Below are positions 13,301 through 24,368 of a stretch of 64,000 nucleotides of DNA, piece after piece. The notes beneath the pieces were generated by a model that was not told the DNA's origin, did not search any database, and saw only the letters and a list, made by a program, of their open reading frames with translations. A program made the position numbers and the translations under genes. The stretch covers positions 15,793,751 through 15,857,750 of the forward strand of contig OU744447.1 in the NCBI GenBank assembly GCA_916610825.1, read 5' to 3'. Source of the stretch: Haliclystus octoradiatus. Its lineage: Eukaryota > Cnidaria > Staurozoa > Stauromedusae > Haliclystidae. Every line of letters starts with the position of its first letter. Within the stretch, counting starts at the first letter, position 1.

Positions 13301-16300
13301 TTTATTGTAGATTAGATTTCAATTAATGTTTTCGACACAGTTTTTGAAAGCGAAATGTCTACTTCTTCGATGTGTCGCTGTCAAATAAATGAGACTGCCA
13401 GGTAAAATATTACAACCTCATTGCTATAGTTCAGTATAAACTAACTAATGTTTATAATAATACTTTTAATGATCTTGAATTCAAGCTTATTTATCTGCAG
13501 TTGAATTGAAAAACCGAATAACAATGTTACCTTCGCCGCTCATTCCATCAAACTTATACCGAAGGTAAATCTATCAAAACGCTGCCTAATTATTCTTCAA
13601 AACATCATTTTTTAGTTGTCTATATTTAATGTATTATAATGATCATACTATACCAGTTACTGACCTATAATTTCTATATATTTATTTATCTATTAATAAA
13701 CAAATTTCCTTCACCTTACATCGACATTTTCCCAGAGGTAAATATATCAAAGACGCTGTATTAATCCTTAATTTCTTACATGATGTTTGAGTTGTCTATA
13801 TTTATGCTTTAATATTAATAATAATATTCTTTATTATTTCTGTTAAAGATTTAATCTGAATCGCTAGTGATATGGCCAGCCAAGCCGAGAGGAACATATT
13901 TGGAAATATATTATTGGGTTTTATTGCAACAAAATGGCTGATGTATTCCTATAAGATCTACAACTACTTAGAACTTCGATGTTGGATTATTATTACAAAA
14001 GATGGTTATAAAATCTGGGATTTATATTATTAGCAGACATGTTTACGGATTTGGTTATCACAACGAAAGTACCTGTGGATTTAGCTACTAATGGCGTATC
14101 GAATATATTATTTGTATTGACAATTTGCGTGAAATTTATCAACATTCATTAAAGGAATTCCTTTAACTAACTTGAACGGTAGAAGATAAACACTTGTAAG
14201 AAAGATCTCATAACTATCATTTTAACTCAACTATGAACGTTTTATTTTATGTTTAATAAATTGAATGCGTTTGAAAACACAACACTTTGTAGTTTCCTTT
14301 CATGTTAAATACTTTTAAACAGAATAGTGTGAACTGTGACCTTCATGCGTGGCATATATTGCCAAAGGCGAGGCAAATATCTCGCAAATCAACGTCAGAG
14401 TTTAGTCACCGGAGGGTCTCCATGAAGGTCTCCTAGACAATCTGGTAACGTCACCGGGGCGTAAAAAATTGTCTACTGGTACACTGTCGATAGACGTCCA
14501 AAGAGACGTCTCGGAGACTGTCCATCGACCTTCGTAGACGTCTCCTGACGTTGCAGGGACGTCTCCGTGTTTGCTGGGTTAAAATTAGTTCATGAATAGT
14601 TTAAGAACTTTACAAACTTTCATGAACTGTTCATGAACTGTTCATGAACATCTTAAAATTAGTTCATGAACAAGTTGAGAACTTTACAAACTTTCATGAA
14701 TGGTTCATGAACACCATATAAATAGTTCATGAACAGTTTAAGAACTTTACAAACTTTCATGAACTGTTCATGAACATCTTAAAATTAGTTCATACACAGT
14801 TTAAGAACTTTACAAACTTTTATGAACTGTTCATGAACAGTTCATGAACGTTGACTGGTTAAATTTCACAAAACATTTTCATGAACAGTTCATGAACACC
14901 ATATAAATAGTTCAGTTTAAGAACTTTACAAACTTTCATGAACTGTTCATGAACACCTTGTAAATAGTTCATGAACAGTTCATGAACGTTAACTGGTCAA
15001 CTTTTCATAAAACATTTTCATGAACAGTTCATGAACAGTTTAAGAACATTACAAACTTTCATAAACCGTTATTGAATACATTATAAACAGTTCATAAACA
15101 GTTCATGAACGTCAACTGGTTAAATTTCCATAAAAAAAGTCATGAACTGCTCATGGCACCCTATAAATAGTTCATGAACAGTTTAAGAACTTAACAAACT
15201 TTCATAAATGTTAACATGCCCAATTTTCATAAACTTTTTTCGTGAACTGTTCAACAATAGTTCATGAAAATTAGGTCATTTAAAGTTCATGAACTGTTTT
15301 CACAGAGTGTGAATGTGAAACAATCCTTCATTGTAGAGTCTGTACCTTGTAAAAATGCAGCATAATATTTCATGTCATAACCTTTCCTAGCCATTAACAT
15401 TTCCCTCCTGTTGTATAAACACAGGCCCGTTGCGGCAGGGGGACTGGGTGATTGTTTGTTTCTACTTTCAAAAACATATTTTCCTTTGGACTCCAGAATG
15501 CAGGATAGAGCTTATACAGATACAATATTTGAAATTTTATTCCGGGGGAGCATGCCCCCATCCAACTAGTGTGAGGGCCCTTACGCCCTATTGTTCGTTC
15601 CATCCAACCCCCTCCCATTCCAAATTTGCTTCCAACAGGCCTGAAATACATAGAGTTCATACGGTAAAGACTAACTTCAAAAATGATAGCTCAACTTCAG
15701 TAGTTTAAAATCCACTCACCTTTCGTTTCTCTTCCCTTTGCTGCTGTTTCAGACAGTATATTTCTTTCATCAATTTGTCTCTTTCTTCCTCCTGCAATAA
15801 TTTATTATCCAAATAGTTGACATTACAGGACCATCTACAATTCATTAGTGTCATGAAAATTCATTTATAAAAGTAGTAGATTGCATTAAAAATTACATCG
15901 CCAGGAAAGTAACAGATTGAGCACATTGTAGTTTCATATCGTTTATTCCGACAATTCATGAACATATATGTGTATCTTATGTCTACAAATATTCATTACA
16001 TTCAAACCTTCTATTGCAGTCACCTCTTTATATGGAAACCAACTGTCTATAATGACCATTTAATTAATATATACAAAAATATTCAATGTTCTATTGAACA
16101 AACCCTGATATAAAGGTTACCTGTCTACAGTGGTCAATTGATCTTTCTATCTTATAGCCATAGGTGACTGCTATGTATGATTAATATAGATAGAAATAGA
16201 TATAGATACATTTCAATGACATTTTCCAAAACTTGCCAACTTCTATAGATCTATTACAATTTCTCACGATGGATATGCAATAATCTAATTCATACTATAT

Positions 16301-17204
16301 AATTATAGAATGTTAATAATTGTAAATCAACCTGTTCCCTTTTAAGAATCAATGTTTGTGTTAACAATTCATCTACTTTCTCAGCATTTTCTCTTTCCTT
16401 AACCTGCAACAGAAACGATGGATTATGACAATATATAATACAATAGAAATAAATAATGTTTTCTATATATCTTTGGGAACTCATTGAACTTATTCCACCC
16501 ATGGTGATATCAATATCAGTAACAAAATATTTTCAAAAGGTGTAATAATTGAAATGCGCACATTTTGTCACACATGGTACAATGAATCTTAGTAGGTCTT
16601 CCATAGTATAAATGTAATGAATGGGTAGTTGAATATGTCCTAACTAATAATATCTAGCTCAATACCATTATAGTGTGACCGCTTAAGTGCAATTCGGATA
16701 AGTGACATTCCCATTTATCTGCAACCTGAATCTGAAACCATATAATCTATATTCTGGTCACTCTTTGCTAAACGATTTTGAATGAACGCAATGGAAATCG
16801 TTGAAAATTTTGATTTGCAGTTAAGCAAGTTACATTTTACTAACTCACCCTCCTCAATCGTAACTCTTCAACCACCTGAAATAAAAAAAAACACCTTTGA
16901 GTTGAGATGACCATTGCCTAATAAATTTTGGGACAACAGATAACTTTTGGGAACACATGTTCGAAACAGAATAATTGTATCTGCAGAGTCCACTAGACAT
17001 GAATTGCTTTGGCATGATTTGGTTACAGATTTAGCCCACTGTTGTAGATATAGTGTTCCCTGGATAGCAATCACTGCTATGCATTGTGTTTGCAATTGTT
17101 AAACATAAAGCACAAGCTTTGCCTATACCTAATATGGGACTGGGATCTCAAACTATCATATTTGATCCAAACTACCCTTTTACAATTAATGTAGTTTTAT
17201 CTGA

Positions 17205-17279
<75 letters not shown>

Positions 17280-17418
17280 TTACTACAGTACTAAATTTCA
17301 CCATCTAAAAGTCCACCTGAAATATTTGATCTTTCAGAGAGAAGTCATTGAGTTGATTGATATTTTCAATTTCAAGTGAATCATTTTGAGTACTGCCACA
17401 TCTCAATTTCTGTTCCAT
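4390..17418 (-). CDS. CCDC73-like coiled-coil protein (3' end not found)
   Basis: Ten exons join in consistent phase: 17418-17317, 16875-16849, 16403-16332, 15791-15720, 7901-7866, 7755-7681, 7236-7198, 5964-5829, 5673-5480 and 4461-4390, each bounded by AG/GT. Together they encode about 275 residues. The start ATG at 17418 has an in-frame TAA upstream near 17450. The product is Glu/Lys/Gln-rich heptad coiled coil. From memory of human CCDC73, the N-terminal DF...EELRLRR stretch, the LQ-SKHNLEKR stretch and the following block through CASVKEE resemble its N-terminal coiled coil in order and spacing. The function of CCDC73 is poorly known. Eight of the ten exons are multiples of three (27 to 102 bp). 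No stop codon was found, so further exons must lie below 4390 or outside the window. The exon assembly is more certain than the family name. Confidence 0.68.
5270..5455. repeat. Isolated TTCATGAAC repeat element
   Basis: Several TTCATGAA units form a short foldback-like element ending in TTTTTCGCAGGGG. The reverse complement of that end matches the left edge of the large array near 8052 (CCCTGCAAAAAT), so both belong to one family. A weaker patch of the same units lies at about 7375-7560. Confidence 0.6.
8052..9560. repeat. TTCATGAAC satellite with 82-bp monomer and 411-bp higher-order repeat
   Basis: Monomers of 82-83 bp each carry GTTAACTGG (starts at 8185, 8267, 8349, 8432 and so on) and paired TTCATGAAC palindromes. 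Five variant monomers, distinguished by the bases after ACTGG (caaaattttc, ctcaattttc, cccaatattc) and by ACC/ATT endings, recur in fixed order. The ctcaattttc type starts at 8267, 8678 and 9088, giving a 410-411 bp higher-order period repeated about three times. The array lies in the intron between exons 15720 and 7901 of the coiled-coil gene. Confidence 0.9.
9561..10109. other. Non-repetitive spacer inside satellite region
   Basis: No gene was seen. An imperfect inverted repeat built on GGTATAG...CTATACC with a GCACGTGTGC core lies at about 9663-9712. Confidence 0.4.
10110..10176. repeat. TTCATGAAC satellite, segment left of transposon
   Basis: Short continuation of the satellite, interrupted at 10176 by the foldback transposon. 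The matching right flank resumes at 14579. Confidence 0.7.
10177..14578. mobile_element. 4.4-kb foldback DNA transposon with CCCAGCAAACAC termini
   Basis: The ends are a 12-bp terminal inverted repeat (CCCAGCAAACAC at the left, its complement at the right). GACGTC-like subterminal motifs are dense on the right and sparser on the left. It is inserted in satellite DNA: the left flank ends CATCTT and the right flank starts TTAAAATTAG. The unoccupied form CATCTTAAAATTAG is present in a sister unit near 14650, showing a 2-bp TT duplication. Inside is a giant palindrome (10588-13253). No transposase ORF was seen, so it is non-autonomous. The superfamily is not recognised from these features. Confidence 0.8.
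10588..13253. repeat. 2.7-kb inverted repeat built from ~203-bp tandem units
   Basis: The outer about 195 bp of each arm (10588-10782 and 13058-13253) are near-perfect reverse complements. Between them, units of about 203 bp (each with a GCCGG run, an AACTTTAAATGTCTCTCATAC-type segment and GTGTGATTTCAC) run forward four times (10783-11583). They then run in reverse seven to eight times (11584-13057). The axis is at about 11583. Confidence 0.85.
14579..15305. repeat. TTCATGAAC satellite, segment right of transposon
   Basis: Irregular units of about 80-90 bp with TTCATGAACTGTTCATGAAC and TTTAAGAACTTTACAAAC. The region ends in a CTGTTTTCACAGAGTGTG sequence that may be the right terminus of the repeat family. 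Confidence 0.75.
17206..17276. repeat. (TA)n microsatellite, about 70 bp
   Basis: Uninterrupted AT dinucleotide run in the first intron of the coiled-coil gene. Confidence 0.97.
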
Positions 17419-18163
17419 TTTATTCCATTTTACTTTCAATTACCGGTCATAACAACATTTTAAAACGTTTATTTATTAAAAACATGGTTGAGGTTTTCCC
17501 GCCTTTCTTCGAATTAATCGTCACAGCAACGGGGTGTATCAAGTGTGATTGCCCTCCAAATTCATGATTTCAATCAACAAAAGTACATTTTACTTGAGTA
17601 TTCAAATAGATTTTCCCCCTGCCTCCAGAGCCTGAATTTAACAAGCATTTTTTGCAGATTTAATGGAATATCCTTTGGATTCAGAGCTTGATTAGATGCA
17701 GAAATGCAGAGGTTGTAAATAGATGGCTCTGTTACTGTTTAGATGGAAGCAGGAAAGATTTTTACAGAAATTGAAAATCATGCATGCTGCAGTGTTGACC
17801 CCCATTTCAGTTCTACGACCGATAATAATGGAAAATCCTAAGAAGAATTTCAGGGATAAAAGCAAGCACACTTACCAATATTTATGATAACAATGCTGGC
17901 ATTGTTTTGCAGTGATAACAACAAATCAGTCTACATAACGTGCACAAAAATGTAACAAACTTCAGTTTTCAAGATATTTCAGCATTGCCCCTTTACGCAT
18001 CCTTAAAAGCCGACCCAATGCGCAGCCTGATTCAGGCAAGCCATTTTGAAATCTCCACACAGCAGTAACATTGCATATTTGGCTTAATCTCACCTATGTA
18101 GAAAAACCCAACTGGAATGGCCATTACCAAACTAAAACATACATAATTCGTCTCGAATTCAAA
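17419..18163. promoter_or_regulatory. Candidate bidirectional promoter between CCDC73-like gene and MFF
   Basis: The start codons of the minus-strand coiled-coil gene (17418) and plus-strand MFF (18164) diverge 745 bp apart. A minus-strand donor-like ATTGGTAAGTG at about 17873-17883 could end a 5' non-coding exon of the coiled-coil gene. No TATA box or specific binding site was assigned; the promoter role is inferred from geometry. Confidence 0.4.
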
Positions 18164-21100
18164 ATGGACAACCCTGTAGCAAACGGATCGTCGTTTGACA
18201 CTGGTTCATCAAATGACTACACAAATAGTGCTGCTTATAATGGAGGTTATAAAGGGCGAGTTTCAATGAATGTGCCGGAAAGGATTGGTAATAAAGTAGA
18301 GTAGTTATTCATATTTTCATAGAGTTAAAAATTATTTTACATGTTTCTCGAGTTACTTCACTATGAAATGTGTATACTGACTATAACGTAACTCTGGCTC
18401 GGGTCAACCGTCTGTGTTGATCGATTTGGTTTGACAGTCAAATTGTCACGGTCGAATGGGTTCGCTTACAGCTTATGAAAATAAACTAGGCCTACTTACT
18501 TTTTAAAACGTAATCCAATCAGTTAGTGCTGTCCAAATATACTTGACCTTATTCACGTTGTATGATCCTGTTCGAAAATCCTACTGCATGTTATACAGTT
18601 ATGCTCAAAGTAGAGTTGGGAAAACAAATTTACCCACATAACTCAAACTGGTTTTAAATCCTAGCCTGCCTACGTCCATATTTAATTGCGAACAATATTT
18701 AGTCAAAAACATAATTTTGCTACAAAACAATATTTACATTTTCATGATAGCCTGGCTAGAGCTTTATGAAACACATTTTGCGACATATGAGTTGTGCAAC
18801 CCAACCATTTGCATGTCTGACTAAGAATTTTGAAGCCTATAATCATGCTTAAAATGTTACAGAATGCAATTACTCTTTCGGACCCAACTAAATGGTTATG
18901 ATGAAGATGATAACACTTTGCAATCATTAATAATTAATGTATGCTAAATGCTGAATGTATAGATAACTGACTTCAATCATGACTTTAGCTCTACCCATAA
19001 GATCTTAATCAATAACAGAAACATTCAATTTATCTGATTACAGTTCTATCTGCTGGTTATGATGGTGATGATAACACTAACTCTAATCTAAATGGTGACT
19101 CCCTTGATGATGGTCCAATATTCCCAACTGATGCAATGCTTGGTGGAATGCGTACTCCTCCTAATATGTTGACAATTGATGACAGTACATCACTTTATCC
19201 AAGGTAAATAGTCGTAGACAAATGTTCATACCAATCGAAGTTTAACTGGCCAACAGGTTTTGCAGAACTCAGAGTCCATGAAGTTCACATTACATTCTGA
19301 AGAAGATAGTGTATAGAAATATCTACTTCATCTATGGCAACTTACTTTAATTTCTTATTCCCAATTTTATAACACTTTTTGAATTTTCATACCTCCCTCC
19401 TCGTATATCCTTATTAGCTGTACCCTTCTGATGACCAACCCCTTGAATTCCTCACTTTGGACAAGACAGTAGTGCCATCTGTGTATTAGCCTTTTTGCAG
19501 TCTCAAAATTTTTCCAAGCGAAACTGTCTACTATAGATGTTTTGTTTAGAAACATTTGGAGTCTGCACGCAGGCGACGTGTACAAAATTGTATATGGCCC
19601 CATAGGCTACCATATATCAGACCATGATTTCCAGCATCAACTGCTGCAATCGCGGAATGGAAGGGATGATTCAAACATGTTCTACTTGAAACTGTAGTGC
19701 AACTCATCCTGAAAGCCCTGAATTTTAGGAACCTACTACCCGCAATGCCATCACAAATTCGGAAGGTTTCGAATGTCACAATAATTTCAATAACGAAGTG
19801 TCTATTTGACCAGCAGTCACAGCCATTATGGATTCAGCTGCGCGTGCGCAGACAGTCAAATACGTCATTCATTCGATCACATGTTTCACTCGTCCCAGGG
19901 TTAGGGTTAGGTTTAGGGTCCGATCACGTGACCGCCCAATCGAGGGTAAATTTTGTATCACAAGCTTTCGTTGGTTGGCGTAGCTCATTCGGAGTGCGTC
20001 TGACTAGCGTGCAGGTTATGCTGGTTCAAGTTCAGGTCGTTCCAAATTTATTTCCATTATTTGTATTCCACAATGTTTGTAAGTTACTATTCGTTCATGA
20101 TACGCATGCGTTGATATCCATAATGGCTGTTTTTTAAGTCACTTTTAAAGCAGTATATTTGAGTTTTATTATCATTATTAATGTCTTCAAAAAGGTAAAA
20201 AGGCAGGACATTCAACACTGTCAAGTTTGGTGGGAGGTTCAGTCATCCCTGACCCCCCTCCAAGCACCTTGGAGGTAAGGTTTGGTGGAGTCAGGTCTGC
20301 TATTGCTCAACTAGCTATTGTATTTTGCTGCCAACCTCCCACCAACCAAGCACCTAGGCCAAATTTATTGTGATGTTAAGGATTGGAGATAAAGGGTTTA
20401 ATTGTAGTTAAATGAAATTTTACTGAGGTTAAACACTATCTTTGAAACCCGCTGCAAGCTCTCCTGTTAAATGGCACAAAGTCTTCTTATAGACACCAAT
20501 CTGCCTTAGTGTTGAATTGAGCACATGTAACAGCATGACTCTGTCAGTTCCTTATTCCTATGACCCTAGATTAAGCTAATTATCGGTGCGGCTCAGGGCG
20601 ATACTGTTCTTTCTTTGCTTCAACGCACCGCTGAATGGTTGAGGAAAGTTGATGAGGGTTTATGCTTATTGAATGGCTCGTTTGATCTGTGACTGCATGT
20701 ATGCCTATGATCTGTTATGTAAAAGCCTTTCATCTAAACAATGATGTCAAGTTTGTATATGAACACAATTGTTATGCTGTTGCTATTGTATTTGTTGAAG
20801 CGGTTGATTTATGTGCTGCTGATATTTTACGCTGTTCATTGTTTACTTTCCCCTCCTTACCCATCCCTTTGTTGGTTGATAAAGGTAAGTATAACTAGGA
20901 ATTCCACTGACTTAGCAGTGTGACTGGAGCTTGGTTGGTGGTGTCAGGTCTGCTATTGCTCAACTAGCTATTGTATTTTGCTGCCAACCAAGCACATAGG
21001 CCAAATATATTGTGATGTTAAGGATTCGAGATAAAGGGTTTAATTATCATTATTAATGTCTTCAAAAAGGTAAAAAGGCAGGACATTCAACACTGTCAAT

Positions 21101-22695
21101 CACAAACTTATAAAATCACAGCTTTTGGCAGTATAACAGAAATTATTTTCTTTCTTGATTTTGTTGTCTGTATACCAACAATAAAATATCAATACATTTT
21201 TAATTTACATTGGGAACAAATGGAGAAAGCATACATAAAAATTTAATAAATACCTTTTTAATGACAGAGTTGCCGTTTGTCAAAGATTACGAAAGATTGT
21301 CATGGGGTGTAGCAAAACACACAAAACTTTCTCCGCTCTAAAATGAAACTTTACCTGTTAACTAACGAAGTATAGCGTAGTACATACAAATCCGATATAT
21401 ATCTGATACATTTTTCTAACTCCACCAAAGATTGAAACCACTACAATGAGCAAGCGATTTTCAGGGAATTTGGTTGTCTCTCACTCACAATGACGGTCTG
21501 TTGAAAAGATGATTACAGAAAAAGTTGCACAGACGTATCGCGCATGATGAATTTCATCGTCGTTGCGAGGTTTGACACACATCTGAAGCTCTCCATTATT
21601 CTCAGGATCCGACAAAAGTAGTAATCCTAGATTCCGGAAGGCTAGAGCAAATTCAGAAGAAAACTCATATTTTTATGATTTATTGGTGAAACTTAACAAA
21701 AAATTTTTGAAGAAAATGTTGAAATTCCTCATAGGATTCTTCAAGGCTCTAGAACCTGTTTTTTAAATTATTCCAGCAACACCATTGACACTCATTGCTT
21801 GTATAATGTATTCTTTAATTGGTTTATTGGTTGTGTTAACAGAAGTTCAAATAAAAATGGTCGTCATGCAGAAGGTGATGGCAGTGATCATGTGACACCA
21901 CTTTATAAAATGCAAAAGAAGACTGGGAATGATGATGCCGCTAGTGATGACGAGTAAGTCACTTTTTGTTCAAATTCCATGCAGTGATATTGTTCATTGA
22001 TCATATCATATCCTAGATATCGACCACAATAATATAACGGTCATCTAATTTGAGCTTACATGAAACCGGATAAAACAAGACGGTTTTAAGTTTGCTCAAT
22101 ACATCCTTTATACATCCATGAATAACGTTTGAAAGAACTGTTCAAATGCTGCATGCAACCTCTGTGATCCATCAAAATTTGTAAATGTCAATTGAAAATC
22201 TCAATCATCAACTGTCTATCTCTTATTGTATTTCACATACTCCTCAGCAACTTTGCTAAATGTTTACCACTAACAACGGATTCTGCCAAAACCGGTAAAA
22301 TAGTTAGTTTGTCTCCCTAGCATACTGTTAATGCCGGACTCAACTGTAAATTAACCTTTTAACATTATGAGATTTTTGTGTTGAGGAATGGCAGTATAAC
22401 AGGGATTATCTTCATTGTTGATTTTGTTGTCTTTTTCGTTAGGAGTGATGACCCTTCATTACAACGAGCATTAGCTCCAGTTGGACAAGACGAAATGTAT
22501 TTATATCACGCAGCAAGTGAAGCAGAAATGTCATATCCTAATGCTGTTGTACAGTTACAGCGCAGAGTATACAACTTAGAAAAAGAACTTCAAGATAATA
22601 AATCAAGTCAGTTCTATTGGAAAATGTTTTTATTAGCAATAAGTGTCATTAATCCTGTTGTTGTAACTATTTTTATGAATAGCAGGAGACGATAA
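18164..22695 (+). CDS. MFF: Mitochondrial fission factor (MFF/Tango11 family)
   Basis: Four exons join in phase: 18164-18287, 19044-19203, 21843-21953 and 22443-22695, giving 215 residues. MFF is a tail-anchored receptor on the outer mitochondrial and peroxisomal membranes that recruits the fission dynamin Drp1. The exon 1/2 junction creates NVPERIVLSAG, close to the conserved N-terminal MPERI motif of MFF. A Ser/Thr/Asn/Asp-rich middle follows. Exon 4 encodes a coiled coil (VVQLQRRVYNLEKELQ) and a C-terminal hydrophobic anchor ending in a basic NSRRR tail, as in the family. The protein is shorter than the human form, mainly in the middle. An in-frame ATG at 18071 could extend the N-terminus by 31 residues; 18164 was preferred. 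It is tail-to-tail with the DLG5-like gene. Confidence 0.85.
19897..19918. repeat. Short interstitial TTAGGG-like tract
   Basis: About three and a half TTAGGG/TTTAGGG units inside MFF intron 2, flanked by CGATCAC sequences on both sides. Confidence 0.7.
19970..20045 (+). repeat. tRNA-like sequence, probably a SINE head
   Basis: An A-box-like TAGCTCATTCGG and a B-box-like GGTTCAAGTTC are spaced as in a tRNA gene. The acceptor stem does not pair well, so this is more likely a tRNA-derived retroposon fragment than a working tRNA. Confidence 0.4.
20172..21100. repeat. Locally duplicated segments in MFF intron 2
   Basis: A block at about 20283-20403 (TCTGCTATTGCTCAACTAGC onward) recurs at about 20946-21050. 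Another at about 20172-20224 (ATGTCTTCAAAAAGG onward) recurs at about 21046-21099. The order of the two blocks is swapped, so this is not a simple tandem duplication. Confidence 0.75.
21605..21780. repeat. Degenerate hAT-like mini-element
   Basis: It starts CAGGATCCGACAAAAGTAG and shares its first about 80 bp with a second copy at 25127. The start resembles the CAGGGTCCGACAAA terminus of the larger hAT element at 26810. Confidence 0.45.
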
Positions 22696-22853
22696 TATCT
22701 CAGTTCACTTATCATTTAGATAGACACTTCTGTTATATACATAATCCATCATTGTATGATACTTTTGAAATGAGTTTTTAAAACATCATAATTATTTACT
22801 TATTGTTATGGTGATACTATTTGCTTTATAAATATCATGGTTCATGAGTACTA

Positions 22854-24239
22854 CTACCGTAGTTTCTTTTTCATGTTGTTATGTTTCATAGGGATTCTAA
22901 AATTCAGAAGCAGATTGTCAGTCGGTATCAATATTTCTCGCATAGTCACATGATCTACTGACTGATATAGATATGCGTTTTGCAGTACATTTATGGTGGA
23001 TGTTAATTGCCTTGCATCGAATAGACATAAGGAAATTAAAATTAATGACAGCTGTAGCATAAACTGGACAGTGTCAAGTTTTATACTTTTTTCTTCTTGA
23101 TTTTTGTAATTTCAATTGTCTTCAGATTTTGTTCTACCCTTCCGCGATTCAGGACCCCGCAAGAACAGAAATGATTGTAGTTCAAACCCCCTATACTAAA
23201 GATCAACTCAGCCTTGACTAAAACACATTTCGCATTGACAAAGCATATATCTACCATGAAATTTGTTGAAATTGATCTGAAGTGTTGCGGCTGAGATCAA
23301 AAAAGCGCATTTTAAATCATTGCTCTTAAGCAAAAGAGCCACTCATCTACAAGAGTGTTACAGACGATAACGTCTCAATTACGTACTTTTAGAAGGATAA
23401 TAAATTGCTCTCTTTCACTATAATATGCAGGGGAAAGTGGCAGCTGATGCAGTGTGTATCTGATTATCTGTTGATATGAACTGACCATTCAGTACAGGTT
23501 TTATGAGCACTGTGACAGGTTTGTGTTTGTTAAAACATAATGCCTCATTTGCTATATGAAAATGTTTATTTATGAATTTTGAAAATATTTGATAATTTCT
23601 ATTTTTATTTACAATTTTCTTGAAATTTATTATATAAAATATATAAAATGTATATATATATTTTAGTTTATGCATGAATATAATGATGTCCCATGTAGTT
23701 TGAATGAAATGTGCAGATGGTTTTTAGACATATTATTTATGAAGCGTTTCTTCAATTGCTGAATAGTTCATAATGTTCAAGAACTTGATAATGAGGTAAT
23801 CTGTTACCTAATAGAAACAAAAATAACAAATATTTCATAAGTATAGAAACTACAACACCATAAAACAAGAAATATTCATCATATTTGATTACCTTAACAA
23901 CAACATTATATGGATGTGAAAAAAACATATGCATTTAATCCCCTTGGGATTTGAAATTAACGTGCTATACTCTTGTCTCATGAAGGTTACAATTTGTTAT
24001 TATGTCCAAATTAGCCTATACGCTCTGATTCTGGTTATTAGCATTGGTATCAACAATAAGGCATTAATGTAATAATTATCTGCAGCCTGACTTGAAAATA
24101 GAATCCGATTGTGTATGATAGATGTGATAGACTTGGAAACAAAGAAAATCATAACTTCTGAAACTTTAGCCAAACTGTTAAACTTACAGCTGTTGTAGGT
24201 TTATCAATTTCGTTAAACACCAAATAAAATGAAAAACAT
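22854..24239 (-). CDS. Tentative 3'-terminal exons of the DLG5-like gene
   Basis: Two intervals with acceptable splice signals continue the phase of the scaffold gene: 24239-24188 (52 bp, donor GTAAGT) and 23010-22854 (157 bp, ending in TAG). They would add about 69 residues with no resemblance to a guanylate kinase domain that I can see. Phase agreement could be chance. The stop lies 159 bp from the MFF stop, giving a compact tail-to-tail arrangement. Confidence 0.22.
23125..23392 (+). mobile_element. tRNA-derived SINE, copy 1 (degenerate head)
   Basis: It shares with the copies at 34519 and 45563 the segments TCAGCCTTGACT, CCATGAAAT, TGTTGAAATTGATCTG, GCGGCTGAGATCA and a GTCTCAATTAC end. 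The tRNA head is eroded; a GTTCAAACCCC B box is still visible. Confidence 0.7.
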
Positions 24240-24368
24240 CTACGGTACTAGGAATTGATTTTTCTGATTTCTGTAGTCTCACGTCCTAATCAAAATTCCT
24301 TACGTACTTTAGATAATGTAATTGATACTTAAACATTTATCAATTGATTCTAAATTTAGCCTACTTAC

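Noticed and set aside
15346-15404. Possible extra exon of the coiled-coil gene (minus strand, AG...GTACAG)
   Set aside because: In the phase required by the neighbouring exons it contains a stop; the exons on both sides join in frame without it.
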